From contig BRKX01000002.1 in NCBI GenBank assembly GCA_026008535.1, forward strand, positions 33,471,501 to 33,535,500: a stretch of DNA of 64,000 nucleotides, in the 5' to 3' direction. Shown one piece after another: positions 12,425 through 22,704 of the stretch. Source of the DNA: Perilla frutescens (Eukaryota > Streptophyta > Magnoliopsida > Lamiales > Lamiaceae). The notes below the pieces were generated by a model. That model saw nothing but the letters and a program-made list of their open reading frames with translations, did no database searches and was not told where the DNA came from. The translations under genes and the position numbers were made by a program. Each line of letters begins with the position of its first letter. The stretch's first letter is position 1.

Positions 12425-15400
12425 TCAATTTGCATTGTCGCTACGAAGATCGTCTCTGATGGACTGCAACTTAATAAGAGCATCAGAAATGCTCATTCTT
12501 TCCTTGGCCGAGTTGACAGAGCAAGCTACTCCAACATTGAGAAGCTCAAACAAGCACTGTTTGAGCTTGTGATTTTGATGGCCATTAGTGATTTCCATGT
12601 CAGGCAGAAGTGATGAATCTACACTCTCTGTAACTCTGTCAGGCAAACAGTTCTGAACAAAGCTATGAATTCCAAATCCATCTCTGAATATTTCATCTGT
12701 TGGCCTTTTCCCAGTGAACAGCTCTAACACAAGGATTCCAAAGCTGTATATATCTCCATACATCGATGGCTCGCCTCCAATCCCGTATTCTGCAATGCAG
12801 AAACATCTAAGTTCCATCAAATTGAAGGCGAAAAACAACAGACTTTGTTAAGTGGATATACCTGGAGCGGTGTAGCCAATGGTGCCTCTGATCAGGCTAG
12901 AACTTGCTTGATGTGTTGAAGAACTGTTTGTAACTTTAGAGAGGAATCTTGCTAACCCAAAATCACCAACATGGCCAACTAATTCTTCGTCTAGAAGAAC
13001 ATTGCTCGGCTTGATATCGCAATGGATGATTGGTGTTCCACAGTGCTGGTGCAGATAATCAACTGCACAAGCAATATCTATGGCAATATTGAGCCTCTGA
13101 ACCAGGCTTAGTTGCCCGGTTCGCCCTTCTGTGTGATCTTGGTTTGAGTTCTGGTGCAGCCAGTCGTCAAGGCTTCCATTAGGCATGAACTCGTAGACCA
13201 AGGCCTTGAAGTCATTGCCCTGCAGATCAACACCAGAGCAAGCTGTGAGCACTTTGACAAGATTCCGATGCCTAATGTTTCTCAACGCCTCACATTCGGC
13301 TAGGAAGCTTTTCAGAGCTCCATGCTGTGAGAGATTCAACACTTTCACTGCAACAAGATTTCTGTCCTCTCCAAGAGTTCCTTTATACACTGATCCATAG
13401 CTGCCTACACCGAGCAAACTGTCTTCTGGAAATCCGCCCGTGGCTTGAAAGAGAGTTTGATATGACACTTGCAGCAGTGAATTCCCAAATGAATTTGAAG
13501 GAGGCAATGCTTTCTTTCTTTTCAGACAGCAGAAGATGAGAACAACAGCAATGGCAGTTAGCCCTAGTAGCACTACCGCGATAGAGATTACTATCTTTAA
13601 AGCTGAACTCAAGCTTGATTTCTTTGGCTGTTTAAGGTTGCATTTTGGAAGTCTCAGCTCCGGTATACCTCCACAGAGTCTTGGATTCCCGGTTACTGAA
13701 ACTGAACTTGCATTCTTGAACACACCATCTTCAGGCAACGCGCCTTCAAAAGCATTGAACGAGAGGTTCAAGGCTAACAAGCTGATCTCTGCCAAGTACT
13801 CTGGAATAGGACCATCAAACTTGTTGCGTGAAAGGTCTAAAATTTGAAGCCCCCTCAAAGAGCTGAGACTTGAAGGAATGTTTCCATTGAAGGAATTTCC
13901 TTGCAAGTCAAGTGATTCCAACCTCACGCAACCACCAATACTACTAGGAATGTTGCCAGCGAATTCATTCCTTGAAACATTGAAGTACTCCAGATTTTTA
14001 AGGTTTCCAATCTCCATAGGAAGAGTACTATTCAGCTGGTTTTGAGAAAGATCAACACTTCTCAAGGAAGGAATGGTGAGAACTTCTCTAGCTAAAGAAC
14101 CAGTTAAGCCGTTTCGAGAAAGATTCAGTCCCAACAAATTTTGGCAATTTCCTAGACTTGATGGTATGACACTGCTAAAATTGTTCTGAGAAAGATACAT
14201 GTAAAGCAAAACGCTCAAATTTCCAATAGTAGAAGGGATTCTGCTTGAGAAACTGTTGCGAGACAAGTCTAAGAACTGCAGATTTTGAAGTTCTCCTATA
14301 GTAGAAGGGATCATGCCAGTGAAATTGTTGTCATTGATCCTAAGATCTTGCAGTTGGACAAACTTTCCAACATCAGATGAAACAGTGCCAGAAATTTGAT
14401 TTTGGCTCAGAAACAGCCTTGAAATGGTGGTAGAAACGTTCCAAAATGCAACAGGCAATTCTCCTCCAAAACTGTTTCCATCCAGCCCCAAACTTGCTAA
14501 GCTTGTAGCATTCGTCAAAGACACGACGAAACTCAAATCATTTGCTCCTCCTTTCCCTAACAAATTCCCAGAAATTCCCAACACACTCAGCTTATTCAGC
14601 TTCATGAAATTAGGCACTTCCCCTGAGAACTGATTGTATCCAATATGCAGATATCTCAAACTCGTAGCATTCGACAACGTGGCCGGAATCAACCCGGTTA
14701 ACATGTTTATCCCAACACTAAAGAACTCAAGCTTGGGAAAAGCATTGCCTAAACTAGAAGGGAGAGAACCTAAAATTTGGTTAGCTGCAATATCAAAGAC
14801 TGAAATTTTTGAGAGATTGAAAACTGAAGCGGGAACGAATCCAGTCAAACTGTTTTCACCAAATGCAAGAAGCTCCAATTTTTTGAGACGGCCTAAGGAA
14901 TCAGGAATCTCTCCTACAAGATCATTCGAGCCACAATATAATCTTGTCAGAGACGTCAGATTGCCAAAGGTAGAAGGGATTTCTCCATTAAAGCTGTTCC
15001 TGCTGATCGCCAGCAGCTCGAGCTTCGACAAGGAGCCGAGCTCCAATGGCAGCATGCCGCCTAATCTGTTGTAAGAAATTACGATGGAAAGAAGATTGGT
15101 AGAGTTTGATAAAGTAGAAGGGATTTCACCCTCGATCAAATTGTTGCTGATGGAGATATGTTGGAGTCTCCTAAGGTTTCCGAGCTGAGATGGGAGATTG
15201 CCGGCGTAGGTATTGTTGTCGAGGTATAAGAATCTCAAGAAACTAAGATTTCCGACGTGAGGAGAGATCGAACCAGACAGGTTTCGATTAGCTAGGTTTA
15301 GTCCGATGATTCTTTGGCGGTGGCTGCTGCATGTAATGCCATCCCACTTGCAGAAGTTGATGGATGAGTTCCACGAGCTTAGAGAGTTTAAAGGATCGTT

Positions 15401-15526
15401 CGTGGCAGCCATGAATGCGAGCAGCGCTTCATGATCGGTAGCATTACTCGAGAAACTAAGCGCGAGAGGTAGAGGTGAAAGAGAAAAGAAGAGTAGAACA
15501 AGTATGTGATTCAACATCATGATCAT
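12425..15526 (-). CDS. LRR receptor-like kinase, subfamily XII (EFR/Xa21-like), non-RD
   Basis: A predicted plasma-membrane receptor kinase that would sense an extracellular ligand and signal by phosphorylation. Exon 1 is 12862-15526 and exon 2 is 12425-12789, with a 72-bp GT-AG intron inside the kinase domain, a typical place for this subfamily. The product is about 1009 aa: signal peptide (first ~24 residues), LRRNT domain (DHEALLAF, then a W..C...GITC region), about 20 LRRs with the plant consensus (LxGxIPxxLGNL), membrane helix at about 646-668, then the kinase. Kinase motifs are a glycine-rich loop GVGSYGSVYKG (~706), VAVK, HCDIKPSN (~835) and DFGLA. Cysteine before the catalytic aspartate makes it a non-RD kinase, as in pattern-recognition receptors. 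The start could be Met1, 3 or 4. No break is seen. The ligand cannot be inferred. Confidence 0.92.
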
Positions 15527-16744
15527 ATATTAATATTAATATTAATATACGAGAGTTTTTGGTGGTTTTGAGATTAATTTGGCATATGTATGGTCATGTC
15601 AGTTGGAGGGATGAAGAAGTTGATGTTGATGCTGCCACTGCAAATTTAAAGATTATCTCACATTTCAGCTTTTATTTCAATTCCTTCCCAATACGACTTA
15701 AACATATTCACATTACGTGCTTGACTATAAAACACGGTTAGCATCGGATTTCCCGTCTCGACTTTTTCTCATATTTTTTTCTTCAATTTTCATTTTTAAT
15801 TTTATAATTATGTTATTTTTTTTACTTTTTTTTTTTTAATTTCTATTTTTTTAGCTTTAGTTTAACTTTGCATTTCTTATTTGTGCATGCCGCATCATTA
15901 AATGTATTATGTTTTTTTAGTATTTAATTTTCAATTTTTAGTATATTAATAGATTACTTAAAAAATTAAATACTAAAAAGTTATAATAAATTATAATTGG
16001 GTCAGATGAACCACAAATAACAATTGTAAATTAAATAAAGTGTAAGAAATTAATATTGAAGAAAAAAATTAAAAAAATTTAGTGTCTTATAGAGAATGCA
16101 ACACAAAAGATGCAATTGATAATTTTGTTTGATAATTTTGTGTGATCAACGTGTACATGAGATTCCATTCAAAAAAAAAGGAAAAGAAAAGAAAGTGTAG
16201 CTGAGAATTGTGATCATTTGTTCCAAAAGGGCGTTCTATATTTTATTCATATCAATTGATTATACATATATATATATATATTTTAACTCAGACACCTGAC
16301 TTGTAGTATTGAGGAGATTCGAATCAATTGATTATATTAAGGTAAGGAGGCGGCGGCACAAAGAAGGAAACAAGGGGTGGCGGCCGAAAATGGGGGCCAT
16401 TACAGCAATTACCATGACTTTCTTCTTTCGATTTCTTACAAACCGTAGATGGTGGCGCTGGAAATAAGAACTGGAAGGCTGGCCGCTGGCAGCGTTGAGA
16501 AAGATGACCGGGGAAGGGGAACTACCATTTTTCTCTCTCTTCTAATTCTGCATCTGTTTTTTTTTTCTTTCTTAATTTTTTTAGATGATAGAGTAAAAAT
16601 AAAATTTATTGTGATGTGTAAAGAAAAAATGTGAAAAAAAATAAAAATCATATGTGGTGTATAAAATAAAATAGTGTATAAAAAATATGTGGTGTATTTA
16701 GAAAAATCCTTCTAAATATACGGCAATTAATACAATTCATTTTT
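15527..16744. other. AT-rich DNA upstream of the receptor kinase
   Basis: The receptor-kinase promoter should lie at the left edge. The stretch at 15740-16090 is strongly A/T-biased and resembles other AT-rich stretches near 21.85 kb and 59.3 kb. Positions 16560-16701 look like a diverged end of the MITE that starts at 16745: they carry the same GGTGTATTTAGAAA motif and TGTATAAA-rich sequence. A purine-rich, somewhat GC-richer patch lies at 16340-16400. No gene is recognised. Confidence 0.4.
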
Positions 16745-17514
16745 GGGTGTTTCTAAATACACCACCAAATTTTCTTTATACACAATCTTTACTTTACACA
16801 CAACACATTTCTGTTTTTATTTTTTTCTCAATTTCTTTATACACCACAATAAAAGTCTATTTTATCCTTTCACTTAAAAAATCAGATTTCAAAATAAATT
16901 GAAAAATCAATTAAAAAAAAAGGACACATTCTTCCCGAGCGGCACGTCTTCTCCATTGCAGACATGGAAACTAAGCAATTTTTTTTCCAGGTTACCCATC
17001 ATTGCACTTATCTATGCTTTCATTAGATATCCCATAATTCTAATTTTTCCCCATCATTCAAATTAAACAAACAAAGCAAACGCTCAAATCTCTTGATTCC
17101 ACTTGTTCTTTACTTCTTCGTAAAGGAAAAAGCTCATTCGCCGGAAATTGAGTTCGAAAATAACAGTTTGGATACCTTCATATAAGTTCAGATTATTTTT
17201 CGAATTGGTAATATATCGTCCAAAAACATATTTTTTAAACACTTTGATTAGAGCAAAGAAGAAGAATAGCAGAGGAAGGCTGACAGGTGGTTGTTTGCAG
17301 ATTTGATGAGGATGGTCGGCGACGACGGGTTTGCTAGGAGGAAGAAACCATAAATATATTTTTTTAAAAAAATTATTTTTCATCTTATTTTATTTAATTA
17401 TTTTCATTTATTATTTAGTAAGGGTGTATATGTAATTTTATAAATAATTATTTTTGAATTATTTTATTTTGTAGTGTGTAAAGAAGATTTGGTGGTGTAT
17501 TTAGAAACACACTC
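16745..17514. mobile_element. Non-autonomous DNA transposon with GTGTTTCTAAATACACC termini
   Basis: The ends are inverted repeats of about 40 bp: the left begins GGGTGTTTCTAAATACACC, and the right, read on the other strand, begins GAGTGTGTTTCTAAATACACC. Both continue into ACCAAAT.TTCTTTA. A 7-bp direct repeat CATTTTT (16738-16744 and 17515-17521) flanks the element. A 99-codon open frame at 17084-17383 on the - strand matches no family known to me. The superfamily is uncertain: a 7-bp duplication fits neither hAT (8) nor Mutator (9) exactly, so one end may have changed. Confidence 0.6.
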
Positions 17515-18539
17515 CATTTTTAATGAAGAACTATGAGATTTGATTTACATGTGATAAGAATTTGTTAACTATAGTAGAAAATGAAGCATTTTCATGAAAT
17601 AGAAATCTCGTCTAGTCAGCGGGAGGGGACTTGGAACGCGTCCTTTGACTACTGAATTATAACTAATTAATATACCGTTCGAGTCAAAATATATATTATT
17701 TTATCAAAAATTAAATTGAAAACGGTGAGTGAAGAGTGAAGACAATATTCTTACAACAATTTCCCGTTCTTTTATATTTTAAATACATAAATGTACAAAT
17801 AAATAAATAATATAATAAATTATTTAATAACTTTATTGTTAATTATTTAAATAATGAAAAAATAATAATTTTGTTACTTTTATTAAATAATTAAGGACTG
17901 AATCATATTTGATATGTAAAAGGACTTAATAAAATAAAAAAATTATACAAGAATTTATCAAAATAACATATCAAAGTACAAAGACCTAAGAAAATATATT
18001 GTCAAAGTAGAATGATCTAATAAAATATAAAAAATGTACAGAGACCTTTGCAAACAAAACATAAAAGTATAGGGACCTAAAAATGTATTTACCTATACTT
18101 ATTCCTCCCATATGACATTCAATATATATAATTTACTTAAATTTTCTAAAAAGGATAAATTTCTCTCTCTCTCTCTCTCTCTCTCTCCATATATTTAATA
18201 AGATTAAAATTAAAATAGAGAATGTGAAAATATATATTTAAAATTATAAATAATATTCACATAAAATAACATATATTTTAACACAAAGAGTATATGTATG
18301 AGAAAAAATGTGTATGTAAGCCCTAGTTTTGGACTTTTGGGGAGCAATTAATGGAGGAATTCAACTTATTGAGATGCGTGTAAACTTGAAGTTGAACCAA
18401 ACGTGTATATAAGACATTTTCGTTGACTGAAATTCGCGGGAAGTTCTCGATTTTAATTGTGGGGTATGCATATAGAAAATAAAAATAATTTATAATCAAT
18501 GGGCGGCTTTGAATGCATTGACTATGGTACAAAAATGAT

Positions 18540-18588
<49 letters not shown>

Positions 18589-18670
18589 ATATAGATCAAA
18601 TAGAGACAAGTCCTTAATGTGAAAAATAAAGATGATGAATCCTAATTATTTTAATTTTTAAAATATAGTA
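17515..18670. other. AT-rich intergenic DNA
   Basis: No gene is seen. It contains a (TC)n microsatellite at 18161-18188 and a long (AT)n run at 18542-18587. Repeated phrases around GACCTAA and AAAATAT at 17900-18080 suggest an old degenerate repeat that I cannot assign. Confidence 0.5.
18542..18587. repeat. (AT)n microsatellite
   Basis: An uninterrupted AT dinucleotide run of about 46 bp. It is expected to be length-polymorphic and prone to assembly error. Confidence 0.95.
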
Positions 18671-19539
18671 TCTCTATCTCAATAAGATAGTCTTTTTTTT
18701 AATGTCCCGATATATAGGCGGGTTTCTATATATATATTTAGCTAATTTATTAATATACATTCTTATTTAATATGTTTACGTTAAACTCATTATTAAATAA
18801 ATAAATAGGGGAATATATAGGGGCATATTATGATTAATTACAGTAAAATCTCTATTTAAGAATACTCTCTATATATAAGAATAACCTTTTTATATTAATA
18901 AAAAGTTATGGTCCCAATCGAGACCAGTTATAAATAAGAATAACCTCTATATTGTAATATTCCGGTGTTTTTTAGGACCATTATTAAGAAATTTACCTCC
19001 ATATATAGTAATGTAATGACATTAAATTTTAAATATAGTTAAATATCTATATAAAATATCTAGAATTATTTAACTACATTTGTTATATTACACTTAAGAT
19101 TGTATGAAATATAAAGTTGCATGTGATAATACTTTAATTCTTTGGATTAATACCACATCCTTTAATTTGCGCGTTCGAAGTAACTCGCCAACAAAATCAT
19201 CTTCTTGTTGAATCCAAAATATTTTCAGCTTCTTGATATGATACTTTTTCTATTTCTACACTATCATCCTCTAGATTATCATCTCACACTTCTTGTCTGA
19301 TTCCTAAAATGATGTCTTATTTGGTTAAAACACATGAACAAATTGTATATATCTTTTAAATTAATGTTTTTAAAATATGAAGAGACATTTTCAAGTATTG
19401 TATAATATATATTAATTTTTTAAAAATAATATTTTTTATATGTAAACTCTATATAAGAATAATCTTCTTATAATAATATTTTTCTCTGGTCCCATTGATA
19501 TTACTATATAGAGGTTTTACTGTATTGAGATGGAGGGAG
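18671..19539. mobile_element. Stowaway-like MITE interrupted by another MITE
   Basis: The left end TCTCTATCTCAATAAGA follows a TA at 18669-18670. The right end, TTGAGATGGAGGGAG, precedes a TA at 19540-19541. Read on the other strand the right end is CTCCCTCCATCTCAA, the classic Stowaway terminus. Removing the inner element (18841-19522 and one TA) leaves about 185 bp with matching inverted ends. Stowaway MITEs are moved by Tc1/mariner transposases and duplicate TA. Confidence 0.5.
18841..19522. mobile_element. Emigrant/Lemi1-like (pogo-type) MITE, 682 bp, TA target
   Basis: The termini are CAGTAAAATCTCTAT on the left and, on the other strand, CAGTAAAACCTCTATATAG on the right. These match the remembered CAGTAAAACCTCTATA terminus of plant pogo-like Emigrant elements. 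TA flanks both ends (18839-18840 and 19523-19524). Inner subterminal parts also mirror each other, with GGTCCCAAT near the left end and GGTCCCATT, same strand, near the right. No transposase frame is present. Confidence 0.7.
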
Positions 19540-19649
19540 TAGTCAAAATCTTTATTTTTAGAACTGTTGTGAAATTAAAAATTGAAATGAGAAAAGAATG
19601 AAACTATTGACATATAATTGTTTCGTAAGTGTTCGAAAAACCAGTTAAG

Positions 19650-20891
19650 TGTTGAATGATGTTAAGATGGCTTAATTTTTTAAGTATAAGAAGACACTAA
19701 TCGAGTTATGTAGTTGTTCTATATAGAACTGATCAGACATTTAAATAGGAACAGAAGTGAAGACTCGAAGCCAGCTGATGACGATCTGTTGAGGCAAAGA
19801 AAGCTGAGGTGGTCAGTCGAGAAAAGAAGACAATTGATGACGATCAACTGATCAGTAGAAAAAATTGATTGAAGAAGAAGAATAAGTCAGCTAAACTGCA
19901 ATTAAATTATATGGATTAGTTCAAATTGAGACATGGAAATCAATTAACTAAACCGATAAGAAGGGTCGTTCTGAAAAAGTGCAGGAGGCTGTCACATCAA
20001 CCAACATACAGACTCCTATAACAAAAAAAAAAAAAAAAACAATCTCATTGATCACTTTGATCAAGGATTTAAACTCAACTATAATGGCTATCTTTGAGAA
20101 AGGCCTATAAAAGGCGAAGCCATGCAGAGAAAAAAGAACTTGGTAAAGTTGGAGACTTCCAACCTTGAGGCAGAAGCCTCGACAACAAGCTTCTTCGAAG
20201 ACTCTCCCCAGCACCTTCAAAGAAGAAAATTCTTCGAAAAGATCATCCAGACGACGAAGCTAACTCCAAGCGAATTCATATAAGGGAGAGAAGAAGAAGC
20301 ATATATGAAGAACCAAAACTTAGTTCAAGTTTTGAGGCAGTTGTTGGTTAAAGAAGAAAACACATCACTAACTTCCAATAGCACCCAAGCGCATCAGTTG
20401 GTAATGTTTGTGAGTTGAGAGATTGTAATGCTAGAAATAGAGCTAGATCGATCTCTAGCAATAGTTGTGAGACTAAGCATAACAAGTGTGAGTAACTACA
20501 CTAGATGATCAACTGTACGATCCGAGTTGTAACAAAATAGGCTCCGAGAGTATCAACTTCTAGATTTTGGAAGAAAAGATGATGCAGAATCAGTTAGACT
20601 CAAACCTCTATAAACTAGTGTTTTCTTTACAGCTTTTCTTAACTGCTCTATCTATTAGTTACATGTTGTATTTGTGTGTGCTAATATTTGTCTAAAGTGT
20701 GGTTACAATTCTTATCTTTCACAACTAACTTTTGAGCACACTGGCTAAGACATAGCTTAGCTGAAAGTTAGTACTTGGTAAAATCAACTAAAGCAACTTC
20801 AGTTGAGTAACTTTGATAATTCTAAAAAGTGATTAATAGTTGTGATTATCCACTCCCTCTAATCACTTATTAAGGGCTTCAGACACCATCA
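19650..20891 (+). mobile_element. Probable solo LTR (copia-type), about 1.24 kb
   Basis: A moderately GC-richer block starts TGTTGAATG and ends ACACCATCA (TG...CA). It contains a promoter-like CCTATAAAAGG near 20104-20114 followed by purine-rich leader-like sequence. The flanks are TTAAG (19645-19649) and ATAAG (20892-20896), a 4-of-5 match that could be a decayed 5-bp duplication. No internal retroelement domains follow. A solo LTR is the best reading, but the ends rest on weak signals. Confidence 0.4.
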
Positions 20892-20937
20892 ATAAGTATA
20901 TTTGAGTCATTAATGGAAATACTTTTTTTCCTATATA

Positions 20938-21172
20938 TTCTCCCCTTTTTTTAATAAGTGTCATTCATGCAATTAAGTTTTGTTTCACAAAGAGTGTTAT
21001 TTTACACAATAGAAGTGAACAATTTACATTTTTCTCATATTTACCCTCATTTAATGTATTCAAATGTTGACTCATTTAATGTATTTACACAAGGGTATAT
21101 AAGGTAATTAGATTAATTATTTTTTTAAATGTGTGCATTTATTCACGACACTTATTGAGAAACGGATGAAAT
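20938..21172. mobile_element. Stowaway-like MITE, 235 bp
   Basis: Inverted termini TTCTCCCC...AATAAGTGTC on the left and, on the other strand, TTCATCCG...AATAAGTGTC on the right. The AATAAGTGTC core is common in Stowaway MITEs. TA lies at each boundary (20936-20937 and 21173-21174). No coding capacity. Confidence 0.6.
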
Positions 21173-22434
21173 AATATTTTTTTTGAAGACGAAATGCATG
21201 TCAGCATATTAAATAAAATATCATTATATTGGACATCATCATAAATATACATATAGCGTATATTGATCGAATAAAATGCAAGATCTAACATAAAAATAAA
21301 ATCAAACTGCAACATATATACGTGGTATAAATGAAACCGTATTATGCTAGTGCCAAACGGGTCACTGTGAAATAAGAAATTGGGCTTTAATCCAAATTTA
21401 CTAAAAAAAGGGCTCGTACAAGCTTGGGGCCTGGGGGCCGCCTTGGACCCTTATCATTTTTGTTTTTAATTCTCTAAACTTTTTTTTTTTAATTTTATTT
21501 TGGTCCCTCTCAGATTTGTTTTAACTGTTTTTCTTTTCCAGATTAGTATTTTATAAAGTTCTGAAATAACTTTATAGACTACTACAACCCCGTGACCTAT
21601 TTTTACATTAATTAAAAAATAAACTGGATCAATACGTACTCTTAATAATTTAGACAGTATGATGTGATTCAATCTTCTATATTTATAACTCGACGTGCAT
21701 CCAAATTCAACTGTTCAAATTTTATGTTGTACTTCTTCATATGTCACTATCAAATTTATTATAAAAAAAAATTAATTATAACATAAATAATCATAGTCAA
21801 CATTTATCAATAAAAATGAATTAAAAAATTTTAAATAGAAAATTATATACTAAAAAATAATTATAAACACTAATTGGATGGAGTGAACCCTAATAAATAA
21901 TTGTAAAATTAAATTAAATCAGAAAAAATGAAATTATTAAAAATAAACAAGAAAATCTATTATTTAAAAGTGCAACACGGAGAGACGAGAGAAACAGAAA
22001 AATTCAAATTCAACATTAATCATCTTCCCCTCCCCCCTAATTATTTGTCTCTCACATTCAAATAAATTTAGATACGATCGTAATTAATTGATACATATTT
22101 CATATTTGATATTGACATTGAGAAGGTGGTTATATCGTATATGGCCTAACTCGCATCACCATCACATATAAAAGAAGAATGTTTTGATGGTGACATTTGA
22201 AACTGCATATCTAGCTAATGAATCTTATTAGATTATTTCTGGTCTCATCGATCGCCGTTTTTCTTCATTATTTAACAAAATCTATCTATCATTGATTTAT
22301 TGTAGCTAGCTAGGCTATATTACTGGCTTGTACGTTCCACACCACACCGATTCATTCATTTAATATATATCAAGTGTCAAAATCACCTTTCTACTTTGCT
22401 GCTAGAAGTTTCCGAGTCATATGATATTTCGAAC
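21173..22434. other. AT-rich intergenic DNA before the copia element
   Basis: No gene is recognised. A stretch near 21850-21960 resembles AT-rich stretches near 16.0 kb and 59.3 kb (phrases such as GTGAACC...AATAATTGTAAAATTAAATT), suggesting a dispersed repeat. The last five bases, CGAAC at 22430-22434, are the left target duplication of the copia element. Confidence 0.45.
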
Positions 22435-22627
22435 TGTTAGAAGGAAAAATAAATAAAGAAGGATTCTATGATATTCGTTCAAAAATACTTTTATTTCTTT
22501 CTTTGTAGTGGTACAAAGACTCTCAATAAAGAGAGGTGTAACAAACGTTTTTTTGATATACAAGAATTTACTATCTACTTTATTTTTTATTTTTTCTCTG
22601 TTTCTATGATATTCATGCTATCAAACA
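22435..22627 (+). repeat. Copia left LTR (193 bp)
   Basis: It differs from the right LTR at two positions, near 22478 and 22502; both are T here and C in the right LTR. It ends directly against the primer-binding site. Confidence 0.95.
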
Positions 22628-22640
22628 TGGTATCAGAGCT
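22628..22640 (+). other. Primer-binding site (initiator tRNA-Met)
   Basis: TGGTATCAGAGCT immediately follows the LTR end. It matches the usual plant copia site complementary to the 3' end of initiator tRNA-Met. Confidence 0.93.
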
Positions 22641-22704
22641 AGGTTCATAGTGACTCATAAAATATTCTCATCATCGTCTCGATCCCTCTGGTTTTCGATC
22701 TAAT

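Noticed and set aside
14424..15074. Open frames on the + strand within the receptor kinase
   Set aside because: Antisense shadows of the LRR coding region; periodic LRR codons keep the complement open.
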